Shown: positions 37,898 through 44,478 of the stretch, piece by piece
How positions within the stretch are numbered: position 1 is the first letter of the stretch
How the letters are laid out: each line of letters starts with the position of its first letter
Source: Cognatundibacterium aquatile
GTDB lineage: Bacteria; Pseudomonadota; Gammaproteobacteria; Burkholderiales; Burkholderiaceae_D
Direction: 5' to 3'
Assembly (NCBI RefSeq): GCF_014699135.1
Contig: NZ_JACOFT010000002.1
Coordinates: 496,001 to 560,000 of the forward strand
Length of the DNA: 64,000 nt
The notes under the pieces: model-generated
Databases searched by the model: none
What the model was told of the DNA's origin: nothing
Seen by the model: the letters and a program-made list of their open reading frames with translations, nothing else
Position numbers and translations under genes: made by a program

Positions 37898-38617
37898 ATG
37901 TCACTCAAAGACAAACGAATTGTCGTCATCGGCGGCAGTTCGGGTATCGGCCTGGCCGTTGCCCGTGGCGCTGCCGCGCAAGGCGGGAAAGTCCACATCG
38001 CTGGGCGGGACGCCCACAAGCTAACCGCAGCCGCCCAGGATATCCCTGGAATCATTACCGAAGTGCTCGACATACACGACGAAAACCAAGTCGCTGATTT
38101 CTTCGAGCATATTGGTACGTTTGATCACCTCGTCGTCACCGCTGCAGCCCCCATCGGAGCCTCGCCACTCGTCACACAAGATTTCTCTGCCCTACATGAT
38201 GCGGTGGACAGCAAGCTCTACGGTAGCCTGCTGGCGGCCAAGTACGCAGCACCGCGCATCCGTGGCGGTGGTTCCATCGGCTTCACCTCCGGCATGTTGG
38301 CTCGCAAGCCTACGATCAATGCCCTCGCCAAAACGCTCATTAACGCTGCACTCGAAGCAGCCGTCCGGCAATTGGCAAAGGAACTAGCTCCATTGCGCTT
38401 TTACGCCGTCAGCCCGGGGCCCGTCGATACTCCCAACTGGGCCCATCTGGACGAGAATTCCCGTGCCGCCGTATTTGACAAGCTCAGTAGCACTCTCCCA
38501 GTTGGCTTTGTTGCCAGCCCCGAAGACACAGCCGCGGCCTACCTCTTCGCCATGCAAGCCCGTGCCCTCACCGGCACGGTAATCGATCTCGACAGCGGCG
38601 CATTGATCGCCGGATAA
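37898..38617 (+). CDS. Short-chain dehydrogenase/reductase family protein lacking the Tyr-x3-Lys motif
   Basis: 239 residues with a Rossmann fold: VVIGGSSGIGLAVARGAA binds NAD(P). The Ser of the catalytic set may be in IGFTSGMLARKP. Where YxxxK is expected the sequence runs PTINALAKTLINAALEAAV, with no Tyr. A known SDR subgroup with (N/T)-x-ALEALxRxLAxELAP shows the same loss, so it may be non-classical or non-catalytic. LRFYAVSPGPVDTPNW closes the substrate side. It lies 28 bases after the cyclase-like gene and 10 bases before the deacetylase, one operon. Confidence 0.9.
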   Translation: MSLKDKRIVVIGGSSGIGLAVARGAAAQGGKVHIAGRDAHKLTAAAQDIPGIITEVLDIHDENQVADFFEHIGTFDHLVVTAAAPIGASPLVTQDFSALHDAVDSKLYGSLLAAKYAAPRIRGGGSIGFTSGMLARKPTINALAKTLINAALEAAVRQLAKELAPLRFYAVSPGPVDTPNWAHLDENSRAAVFDKLSSTLPVGFVASPEDTAAAYLFAMQARALTGTVIDLDSGALIAG

Positions 38618-38627
38618 GGAAATATGC

Positions 38628-39488
38628 ATGCCAACTCCACACACCTTTTGGCCCGATAACATCCGGCTAGTAATTTCCATCTCCATGCAGTTCGAAGCAG
38701 GTGCCCAAAGCGAACACAATAATGGCTCACCATTCCCAGTCATGGAGCAAAGCCTGCCCGATCTACCCGCACGGACATGGTTCGACTACGGCATCTATGA
38801 AGGTATCCCGCGCCTGCTCAACTTATGGGACAAACACAACATCAAAGTCACCTCGCACATGGTGGGTGAAGCGGTGCGTAAACATCCTGAACTAGCGCAC
38901 GAAATCGTCGCCCGCGGCCACGAAGCGGCCGCACACGGGCAAACCTGGACTCCACATTGGACAATGGACAACGCGACCGAACGTGCTTCCTACGAAGCCA
39001 ATATTGCTGCCATTGAAGCCGCCACTGGCACACGTCCTACTGGCTTCAATGCGTTTTGGCTACGCGGCACCCCAAACACGCTGAGCATCCTTGCCTCGCT
39101 CGGCTTTCGCTATCACATCGATGATCTGTCGCGAGACGAACCTATGCGCACCCAGATCAATGGTCTACCCTTCGCCGTCGTACCCTACACACTGCGCATG
39201 AACGATATTGCTCGCTTCGGCGCTGAAGGTCCGCTCACCGCTGCTGCATTCGGTCAAGAGCTCCGTGATGAATTCGACCAGCTCTACTCAGAATCTGCCA
39301 GCCGGCGTCGGATGATGTCGATATCCACCCACGACCGCATCGCCGGCACGCCAGGCCGCGTCAAAGCTCTGGACGACTTCATCACCTACGCCAAAAGCCA
39401 TTCTGGAGTCGTCTTTCTGCGGAAGGACCAAATTGCCGACCTCGCTCTCACCTTGCCCAACGTACCAGAACGTGTCTATCGCGATTGA
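38628..39488 (+). CDS. Polysaccharide deacetylase / PuuE-like NodB-domain protein
   Basis: 286 residues, no signal peptide. The NodB domain shows IRLVISISMQFEAGAQ, WDKHNIKVTSHMVGEAV, ARGHEAAAHGQTWTPHW (H-x4-H-type metal motif) and GFNAFWLRGTPNTLS. It resembles the cytoplasmic allantoinase/PuuE group more than secreted chitin deacetylases, so a small-molecule amide is the likely substrate. The metal-binding Asp at the N-terminus is not obvious (S-I-S-M-Q-F-E). It is the last gene of the cyclase-SDR-deacetylase operon. Confidence 0.85.
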   Translation: MPTPHTFWPDNIRLVISISMQFEAGAQSEHNNGSPFPVMEQSLPDLPARTWFDYGIYEGIPRLLNLWDKHNIKVTSHMVGEAVRKHPELAHEIVARGHEAAAHGQTWTPHWTMDNATERASYEANIAAIEAATGTRPTGFNAFWLRGTPNTLSILASLGFRYHIDDLSRDEPMRTQINGLPFAVVPYTLRMNDIARFGAEGPLTAAAFGQELRDEFDQLYSESASRRRMMSISTHDRIAGTPGRVKALDDFITYAKSHSGVVFLRKDQIADLALTLPNVPERVYRD

Positions 39489-39840
39489 GTTATCTACTGT
39501 TTAAAGGTGTTCGTGCAAAATAAGGCGCAGCGGCAACTTCGCGCTGCGCACGTTAACAAGGTCTTCGTAAAATCACGGTAAATAACATACAGCCCAGCTG
39601 CGTTGATGCTGAAACTGGCCTTTCCCGACGTCACAGATACTTCCGCCAGGCGCACTTTAGATTTTCAAACTGAACCAGGTTGAGATAGCCCACGGTGGAA
39701 TGTCGCCAGTGTAGATAGTAAACCTTTCTACTTATTCGACCTATTGGCTATCAATGGATCTCCAGCCACTAGTGCGGGAAACGGTAAAGCTAAGGACGCA
39801 GGAGTCGTTAGTTGAGGTGTGAAGGCGATGGAGAGGCTGC
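39489..39840. other. Decayed junction with an IS remnant
   Basis: 352 bases between the deacetylase and the truncated integrase. It contains the IS3-like scrap at 39631-39720 and nothing else that I recognise. Confidence 0.5.
39631..39720 (-). pseudogene. C-terminal scrap of an IS3-family transposase (OrfB)
   Basis: The minus strand reads YLHWRHSTVGYLNLVQFENL followed by KCAWRKYL and a stop at 39631. RRHSTLGYLSPVxFE is the conserved end of IS3-family DDE transposases. No terminal inverted repeats or further transposase sequence are visible, so it marks an old insertion or deletion event. Confidence 0.68.
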
Positions 39841-40299
39841 TCAATGAGCATCGATTTTTTGCTTTCGGTGTTGTGGCGAGTACGTGATCGAGTACATCAT
39901 TCGCACGGCCAGCGGCATTTTATCGATCGCCAGATCACCAACTTTAGAAATAAATTGCTCAAGCGATGTGATGGTCTGATGCCGACGTTTTGGATTGGAG
40001 AGCGAAGGGACTTTCTTTTCAAGCCACTCCAGCGCAACCTCGCGAAATGTCGGCGCCATCTTTACGCGCTCAACCGGGGCTTTTTTATGCTCAAGATTTC
40101 TCAGGCGGGCCTCAGCAAGAGAAAGATCGGGATATTTTCCATACGTGATCGTCGTGCGCCGACCATCAACATCACCATCGCACTTCCATGATTTTGATCC
40201 GGCGGCAGAAATATAGAGATATAGCCTCTCGATGTCGCGGATTTTATAGGGTTTGTCCTTGGGTTTTGCAGCGTCAATCTGCTTTGCAGTCAGGGTCAC
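39841..40299 (-). pseudogene. Truncated P4-type integrase (N-terminal part)
   Basis: 152 codons from a GTG at 40299: LTAKQIDAAKPKDKPYKIRD, TITYGKYPDLSLAEARLRN and TFREVALEWLEKK form the Arm-DNA-binding (DUF4102) domain and the start of the core-binding domain. After IDK the sequence no longer resembles an integrase (MPLAVRMMYSITYSP), and the catalytic R-H-R-Y domain is missing. It must be inactive. It points the same way as the intact integrase at 44479-45744 and starts just left of the tRNA-like site at 40455. I infer an older element at the same tRNA. Confidence 0.85.
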
Positions 40300-40302
40300 G
40301 GC

Positions 40303-40351
40303 AAAAGTAGGTAACTTTTTTAAGTTACCTACTTTTTACCTACTTCCTACC
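40303..40351. repeat. Iterated GTAGGTAA/TTACCTAC sites upstream of the truncated integrase
   Basis: AAAAGTAGGTAACTT (40303-40317) and its exact complement (40322-40336) form a 15-base inverted repeat around TTTT. They are followed by TTTACCTACTT and CCTACC. The place directly before the integrase start matches that of the arm-type repeats of the intact integrase, but the sequence differs. Confidence 0.65.
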
Positions 40352-40410
40352 TTTTACATAGCTTTACGTCAATTTGCAAAACATAACGCTAAGAGGTTGA
40401 TTACACAAAG

Positions 40411-40448
40411 AAAAAAGGGTGAAATCTTACTTGATTTCACCCTTTTTT
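40411..40448. terminator. Hairpin terminator at the left end of the mini-element
   Basis: AAAAAAGGGTGAAATC (40411-40426) pairs perfectly with 40433-40448 around TTACTT. It works in either direction. It may be the original terminator of the tRNA now displaced by the insertion. Confidence 0.82.
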
Positions 40449-40454
40449 ACATGT

Positions 40455-40478
40455 TTTTGGCAGCTGTGGGAATCGAAC
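40455..40478 (-). other. Left attachment site: degenerate tRNA-Ser 3' end
   Basis: On the minus strand TTCGATTCCCACAGCTGCCA resembles the tRNA-Ser end TTCGAATCTCACAGCTTCCG plus CCA, with two substitutions and loss of three bases. No T-stem or tRNA body follows, so this is a displaced 3' end, not a tRNA. Confidence 0.65.
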
Positions 40479-40527
40479 AACATCATAAGAAGCTTATATA
40501 TAAAGGGTTCGTCTTCTATATAACTTT

Positions 40528-40557
40528 CTCATGGATGCATACATGGATGCAAAAAAT
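40528..40557 (+). repeat. Left arm-type integrase sites
   Basis: Two direct copies, CTCATGGATGCAT and CATGGATGCAAAAAAT. The second shares 15 identical bases with 45803-45817 at the other end of the element. Confidence 0.7.
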
Positions 40558-41519
40558 ATCAGTTCAGCAAACCATAGCATTTAACTATCACTTAACGCAA
40601 TTAGATAGTCCATCAAGTATTGCCATCGCAAAAAGTGTCTGTGTCCGAGCCTCCACGCTCCCTCAAACTAAACCAGACCTGTAGGAGCCTCCTAAGCCAT
40701 TTGCAGCCATCCTAAAAAATTGTTTCATTTCGCGGGTGTGCGTAAAAAGGTAGCCAAACGGTTTCCGTAAAGCGTTCTTCTCAACATTTTCCCCGCCCCC
40801 TCCACCACTATCCAACCTGTCAGCGGCTTGAACCTCATCGCGTACTGTGCCAATGTGATGCTCACATCTGAGCGTCGCTCCGGCGCTACTCCATTCAACC
40901 AGCAAAGACATCTACAAATTGACATTCGCTTTCATGGGGTTCGTTTTGAAACGAAGGGCGCATACAGCCTCCGGACGCCCTGCATTGCAGGATATCAAAG
41001 CGCCTCGCGCGCGTATTGCTCTGATTATTCAACCGACCAAGTTATCGGCAAGTTGGTGTTTTCTTTCATGCTGCATTTGCAGATGCTTGCGTGTCATTTT
41101 CTGCGCACTTATCTGCGCGGAAATTCCACAGCATCTGACGTATTTTCGTTAGCGTGATTCGGCACATTATCTCATCGCGTTTCACTATAACCCCGAACGA
41201 AACCGTATCAAATACTGTTTGCTTGTGCGTGGTTGAGTTTGAATTTTCCGAGGCCATAAAAGGCACATCAGGTGCGTACTATCTGCGTACCATCAAACAG
41301 CAATTGTGCGGCTGGCGCTGGGGTCGCCGCCGAGCTGTATTTTTGCCTTCAGGTGTTTTCCAACAAAGGCAAATGCTCGTTTTGTTGGGCAGGGTTATTC
41401 GAGGTATTTACCATCAGCGCCAACATGCTTTTTGTGATTTTCGATATTGTGCGTCATGCGGCTATTCCTTTTTCCCCCCACTTTTCATTCTTGTATAGAG
41501 ATGGTAAATCTATAGAGGT
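40558..41519. other. About 1 kb without a clear gene at the left end of the mini-element
   Basis: Several 60-115-codon frames exist on both strands, but none has a good start signal or recognisable motif. The most protein-like is a minus-strand frame at 41066-41266 with TVFDTVSFGVIVKRDEIMC. The stretch may hold remains of a gene or, lying beyond the phased site array, a replication or packaging region. Confidence 0.4.
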
Positions 41520-41663
41520 GTCCACGTGCTGAACACTACAGCGAGATAAAAATACCCGTTTAGGTACACCTCCTGTACTTAAAAGGCATTTATGCCTATC
41601 CGTCTAGTACACGTGCTGTACCTAAATCTGTGTTTTTGCGTTGTATCGGTACACGTGCTGTAC
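41520..41663. repeat. Array of four phased 15-bp palindromic sites (iteron-like)
   Basis: Sites start at 41520 (GTCCACGTGCTGAAC), 41564 (GTACACCTCCTGTAC), 41607 and 41649 (both GTACACGTGCTGTAC), i.e. 44, 43 and 42 bases apart, about four helical turns. Arms GTACA and TGTAC are complementary. The last two lie inside the 3' end of the Rep-like gene and encode TARV twice, 14 codons apart; the other two lie just beyond its stop. The layout suits binding of the adjacent DNA-binding protein. Confidence 0.82.
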
Positions 41664-42096
41664 TGGGCGCTTTATTTTCTTTTGGTTTGATCGGGTCTAA
41701 CCAATTGTTCATGGGGCGGGTCGTTGCTTGTATGTCGAGCTTGCCGCCACAGGTATCGATTGCCAGCCAGCCCAGCGCAAACAAGCTGCATTGATGGAGT
41801 GAGCCTAGACGCGTCTGCACGATCAGGCCAGACGCCAGCAACTCCCGTAATGCCTTATGCAACGTCGTTTTAGAACGCCAGCCACGAACACGTAAGACTT
41901 TTTCAAACGCTGTGCTTGAGTCACCATTCCAGCCTAACCGCCATTGACTGGCAATATCAAGCAACAACTTACACGCGTAGGGCGAGAGATTGGCGAGGGC
42001 TTGGCTTTGGAGTACACCAACTGGCAGCGCGAGAAATTGCCCGCCGCCGCGTGCCTCCTTTGCGGCCTTTAACGCACGGTCTTTTGATCGGCTCAT
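41596..42096 (-). CDS. Winged-helix, replication-initiator-like protein
   Basis: 166 residues. FLALPVGVLQSQALANLSPYA, LLLDIASQWRLGWNGDSS and GWRSKTTLHKALRELLASGL form a winged-helix domain like those of small Rep proteins and helix-turn-helix regulators of mobile elements. The C-terminus STARVPIQRKNTDLGTARV is encoded by two of the four palindromic sites. The ATG at 42096 follows GAGGGATAGC and lies 1 base after the 47-residue ORF stop. Function as initiator or self-regulator is inferred from the site array; no nicking or primase motif is seen. Confidence 0.7.
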   Translation of the reverse strand: MSRSKDRALKAAKEARGGGQFLALPVGVLQSQALANLSPYACKLLLDIASQWRLGWNGDSSTAFEKVLRVRGWRSKTTLHKALRELLASGLIVQTRLGSLHQCSLFALGWLAIDTCGGKLDIQATTRPMNNWLDPIKPKENKAPSTARVPIQRKNTDLGTARVLDG

Positions 42097-42097
42097 G

Positions 42098-42241
42098 CTA
42101 TCCCTCTGCCAATCGTCGCAAATAGTGATAAACGCCCCATAGCTCGATTAAATCCATCGATGCCAGGTCTTCACCTATCCCCAAATAGGAAAACCTCTCC
42201 AGCAGGAAATGTAGCTGATCTATCCAAGAATTAGTGGTCAT
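42098..42241 (-). CDS. Small coupled protein, 47 residues
   Basis: MTTNSWIDQLHFLLERFSYL, then GIGEDLASMDLIELWGVYHY and LRRLAEG. It is acidic-amphipathic and soluble, with no known motif. The start ATG at 42241 follows AGGGGGCGTCT, overlaps the HTH_39 stop by 11 bases, and the stop is 1 base before the Rep-like ATG. Strong Shine-Dalgarno and overlap on both sides argue that it is translated. A helical adaptor or regulator is possible, but the function is unknown. Confidence 0.68.
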   Translation of the reverse strand: MTTNSWIDQLHFLLERFSYLGIGEDLASMDLIELWGVYHYLRRLAEG

Positions 42242-42674
42242 AGACGCCCCCTAAATCCAGTTCACCTTGAGGACTTTTAATATCACTTTCCCGAAGTAAA
42301 ACGTAGCGGGCGATGCCGTTATGTATCAGGCCGTCAGCGCCAATGATTCCCTCTCTCTTTGACAAGATGCAATGCCCCATTTCCTTCAGCTCTTGTATGC
42401 GTGTGGCGATCCTGAAATAGCCGCAGCCTTCACCCTCTTTGGTGTTGATGCCGCGATCACCAAGATACTTTAAAACCTCAAGTAAGGTCGTTATTTGCGC
42501 TTCACCGGATGCTGATTTCAGCCCCAGATTATTAGCTTCTAGTTCTTGCCGGAGTTTGCTGATATGCTGAACGCCACATCGAAAGATATTGCTTTTTAAT
42601 TTCACACCGCCCGCCAGCTTAGTGAAGTATTTGCCTCCCTGACCGGAGGCATTTTGTTTTTCAGGGACGCTCAT
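42231..42674 (-). CDS. HTH_39-type DNA-binding protein
   Basis: 147 residues from the ATG at 42674 (MSVPEKQNASGQGGKYF), preceded by AAGGGGAAGCGT. The middle part, ITTLLEVLKYLGDRGINTKE, then YFRIATRIQELKEMGHCILS, matches the pattern of the phage-type HTH_39 domain (helix, strand, RIxxLRxxGHxI). The C-terminus has ARYVLLRESDI. Such proteins occur next to AlpA and Rep genes of integrated elements and are likely transcription or replication regulators. Its start overlaps the 34-residue ORF stop (ATGA). Confidence 0.72.
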   Translation of the reverse strand: MSVPEKQNASGQGGKYFTKLAGGVKLKSNIFRCGVQHISKLRQELEANNLGLKSASGEAQITTLLEVLKYLGDRGINTKEGEGCGYFRIATRIQELKEMGHCILSKREGIIGADGLIHNGIARYVLLRESDIKSPQGELDLGGVYDH

Positions 42675-42775
42675 ACGCTTCCCCTTATCGCCAAACACAA
42701 GGCCAAAACAACCACGGGCGCAAGGTCTGGAATGATCTCCAACAAAATGCAGGTGGACAATATGCGGTCGCTCAT
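42671..42775 (-). CDS. Small coupled hydrophobic protein, 34 residues
   Basis: MSDRILSTCILLEIIPDLAP then VVVLALCLAIRGSV. It is strongly hydrophobic, with room for one membrane helix. GGAGGTAAGCAA precedes the ATG at 42775. Both ends overlap neighbours as ATGA (AlpA stop upstream, HTH_39 start downstream), so ribosomes would pass through it in any case. It could be a real membrane peptide or only a coupling reading frame. Confidence 0.55.
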   Translation of the reverse strand: MSDRILSTCILLEIIPDLAPVVVLALCLAIRGSV

Positions 42776-43011
42776 TTGCTTACCTCCGCGCGGTAGTTCA
42801 AAGGGTCAGCTATAAAGCGGTTTATTTCTGCGAGGCTGTATGCCGTGCATCTTTCCGAAAACTTAATCGGCTGCGGTGCGCGGCCGAGTTTAACTAATTG
42901 TCTAAATTTTTCTCTTGAAAAGGGAAGATGGGGTTTTAACTGATTCCAGCGCCACATTCCTTCGGCTGGGAGGGTTTTGCTTTGTGGTGCTGGGTTTGAT
43001 TGGTTGCTCAT
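42772..43011 (-). CDS. AlpA-family excisionase/regulator
   Basis: 79 residues. MWRWNQLKPHLPFSREKFRQ, then LGRAPQPIKFSERCTAYSLAE, is the AlpA/MerR-like winged-helix, in which W or Y marks the wing. AlpA proteins activate or direct excision of P4-like elements with the neighbouring integrase. The ATG at 43011 follows AGGAAACC, a good ribosome site. It heads the coupled string alpA, 34-residue ORF, HTH_39, 47-residue ORF and rep-like gene. Confidence 0.85.
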   Translation of the reverse strand: MSNQSNPAPQSKTLPAEGMWRWNQLKPHLPFSREKFRQLVKLGRAPQPIKFSERCTAYSLAEINRFIADPLNYRAEVSK

Positions 43012-43133
43012 GGTTTCCTATCGTTTGCAATTTATCGCCTGTATTGGCTTGATGCAAAGGATAAGAACCAGCTAAATTTTGGTCGAGGGACGAAAAAAGC
43101 TATTTTTTATACCGGTACGAGAAATGATCAAAT

Positions 43134-44036
43134 TCATTCCGCTTGTCCCGTTCGGATTTGAGCAAATAAAGAATAAACAAAAGATTCCGTCATCATTTCT
43201 TTTGCTTTGGGCGCTACTGTTTTGCGTATTCGCTCAGCATCATTGACATCACATTCAGGGAACAGACATTCGCCCATTAGTGCTTGAGTAATATTTAGAT
43301 CATTAAAAAGTGCCCATATTGTAAGATCAAGATAAGGTAAGATTGCTTTTTCAGTCCATTCGTTAAAATCTTTATCCGTAAATTTCTTTTTTTTCGCTGG
43401 TAAATTCTCAATAGTCCTTTTACTTTTAAGCCATGCTTGAAAGTCAGACATCAACTTTTCGTCGGTTGAGGCAATGTCAACACTTACGAAAAAATCTGTG
43501 CCAAAAATAATACCTTCCTCTTTGTATAAATCACGGATAGAAGTGCCTAGTAAGGTTTGATTTTCCCTCTCCATTAAGCACCTTTCAAAAAATGAATTTT
43601 CTTCTAAATCGTCATCGGAAAGCACTGCATTGACCAAACATAAATATTTAGATCGAGAGGGCTTTGCAAAAAATGAAGATTGATATCCAAAGTCCATAAG
43701 CGTCATATCTCGCACAGAACAAATGCTATCTTCGTTTATGGCTGCGTTAATATCAATGGAAAGAGGAGATTCCATCTGCTTAAGCCAGCGCTTTTTTAAT
43801 GCTTCAAATTCGTGATATTGAATATTGTCATTACAATGTCTACACCCCTCGTCTGAGCATTTTTTAGCCTTTGATTTGTCATAATCTGATTTTAGATATT
43901 TTTGACTTACCCAATAATCGAATCTGTTATTTAAAGCCGCAGCCCATCCTTTTAGATCAAGACGGCAAGCGCCTTCGTATTTTTTTAAACTAAATTCTTT
44001 CGGCAGGTCATCCAGCCGCTTAATATCCTGCAACAT
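43134..44036 (-). CDS. DUF6387-like cargo protein
   Basis: 300 residues from the ATG at 44036 (MLQDIKRLDDLPKEFSLKKY), preceded by GGGGAAATATTA; longer starts are possible. DLPKEFSLKKYEGACRLDLK and GWAAALNNRFDY match, from memory, DUF6387, a family of unknown role found next to integrases. A possible metal site, C-x4-C-x2-C, appears in CSDEGCRHCND. It is markedly AT-rich compared with the integrase. Lying between alpA and the integrase, it sits in the typical cargo position; a defence role is only a guess. Confidence 0.65.
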   Translation of the reverse strand: MLQDIKRLDDLPKEFSLKKYEGACRLDLKGWAAALNNRFDYWVSQKYLKSDYDKSKAKKCSDEGCRHCNDNIQYHEFEALKKRWLKQMESPLSIDINAAINEDSICSVRDMTLMDFGYQSSFFAKPSRSKYLCLVNAVLSDDDLEENSFFERCLMERENQTLLGTSIRDLYKEEGIIFGTDFFVSVDIASTDEKLMSDFQAWLKSKRTIENLPAKKKKFTDKDFNEWTEKAILPYLDLTIWALFNDLNITQALMGECLFPECDVNDAERIRKTVAPKAKEMMTESFVYSLFAQIRTGQAE

Positions 44037-44133
44037 TAATATTTCCCCTATCCCCTTTAAAACGGAAACCATGCCAGCAAGCAAAGGTGCAATGCTTGTT
44101 TTCCCGCCGTCGCGGTAGGCATGGTTAAACTGG

Positions 44134-44379
44134 TTATCTTGCTTGGTGCGCTCTAAACTCGATCAGGTCGCGTATTTCTACGCCAAACCTTGCCGCTGCC
44201 TTAGTCAATGACTCATTCGCAGCATTCTTTCGTATGACAAGGTATGTCGGCTCATCGCACGACTGTTCATAGCGAATTGAATCATCAGAAACTTGCGCCA
44301 GTCTCTTATCGTCATAGGTGGTGAGAATTACACGGCGGTCAGAAAAGTCGGCGGGGCTTGTAGAATCTTGATTAGCCAT
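44134..44379 (-). CDS. Small hypothetical protein of the mini-element
   Basis: 81 residues: RRVILTTYDDKRLAQVSDDS, then EPTYLVIRKNAANESLTKAA and ARFGVEIRDLIEFRAHQ. It is soluble and mixed alpha/beta in look, with no motif I recognise. The ATG at 44379 follows GGGAG at 9 bases. It lies between the integrase and the DUF6387-like gene, about 100 bases from each, so it might be cargo or an integration accessory factor. Confidence 0.55.
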   Translation of the reverse strand: MANQDSTSPADFSDRRVILTTYDDKRLAQVSDDSIRYEQSCDEPTYLVIRKNAANESLTKAAARFGVEIRDLIEFRAHQAR

Positions 44380-44478
44380 TTTTACTACTCCCGTTAGTGA
44401 TTTTGGTCAGGCGGCCTAAGTGTTCCTGCACCTAGTCCGCCGCTTTGCCTAATGCCGTCAGGCTCGGTGAAACTCTGT

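Noticed and set aside
40455..40478. Possible tmRNA or second tRNA at the left end
   Set aside because: Only about 20 bases of a tRNA 3' end are present; no T-stem partner, anticodon arm or acceptor 5' strand follows.
40663..40911. 82-codon minus-strand frame in the mini-element
   Set aside because: Competing overlapping frames on both strands and no start signal or motif; left as undefined.
41154..41498. 114-codon plus-strand frame with many Cys and aromatic residues
   Set aside because: Irregular composition, no ribosome site, and it opposes all other genes of the element.
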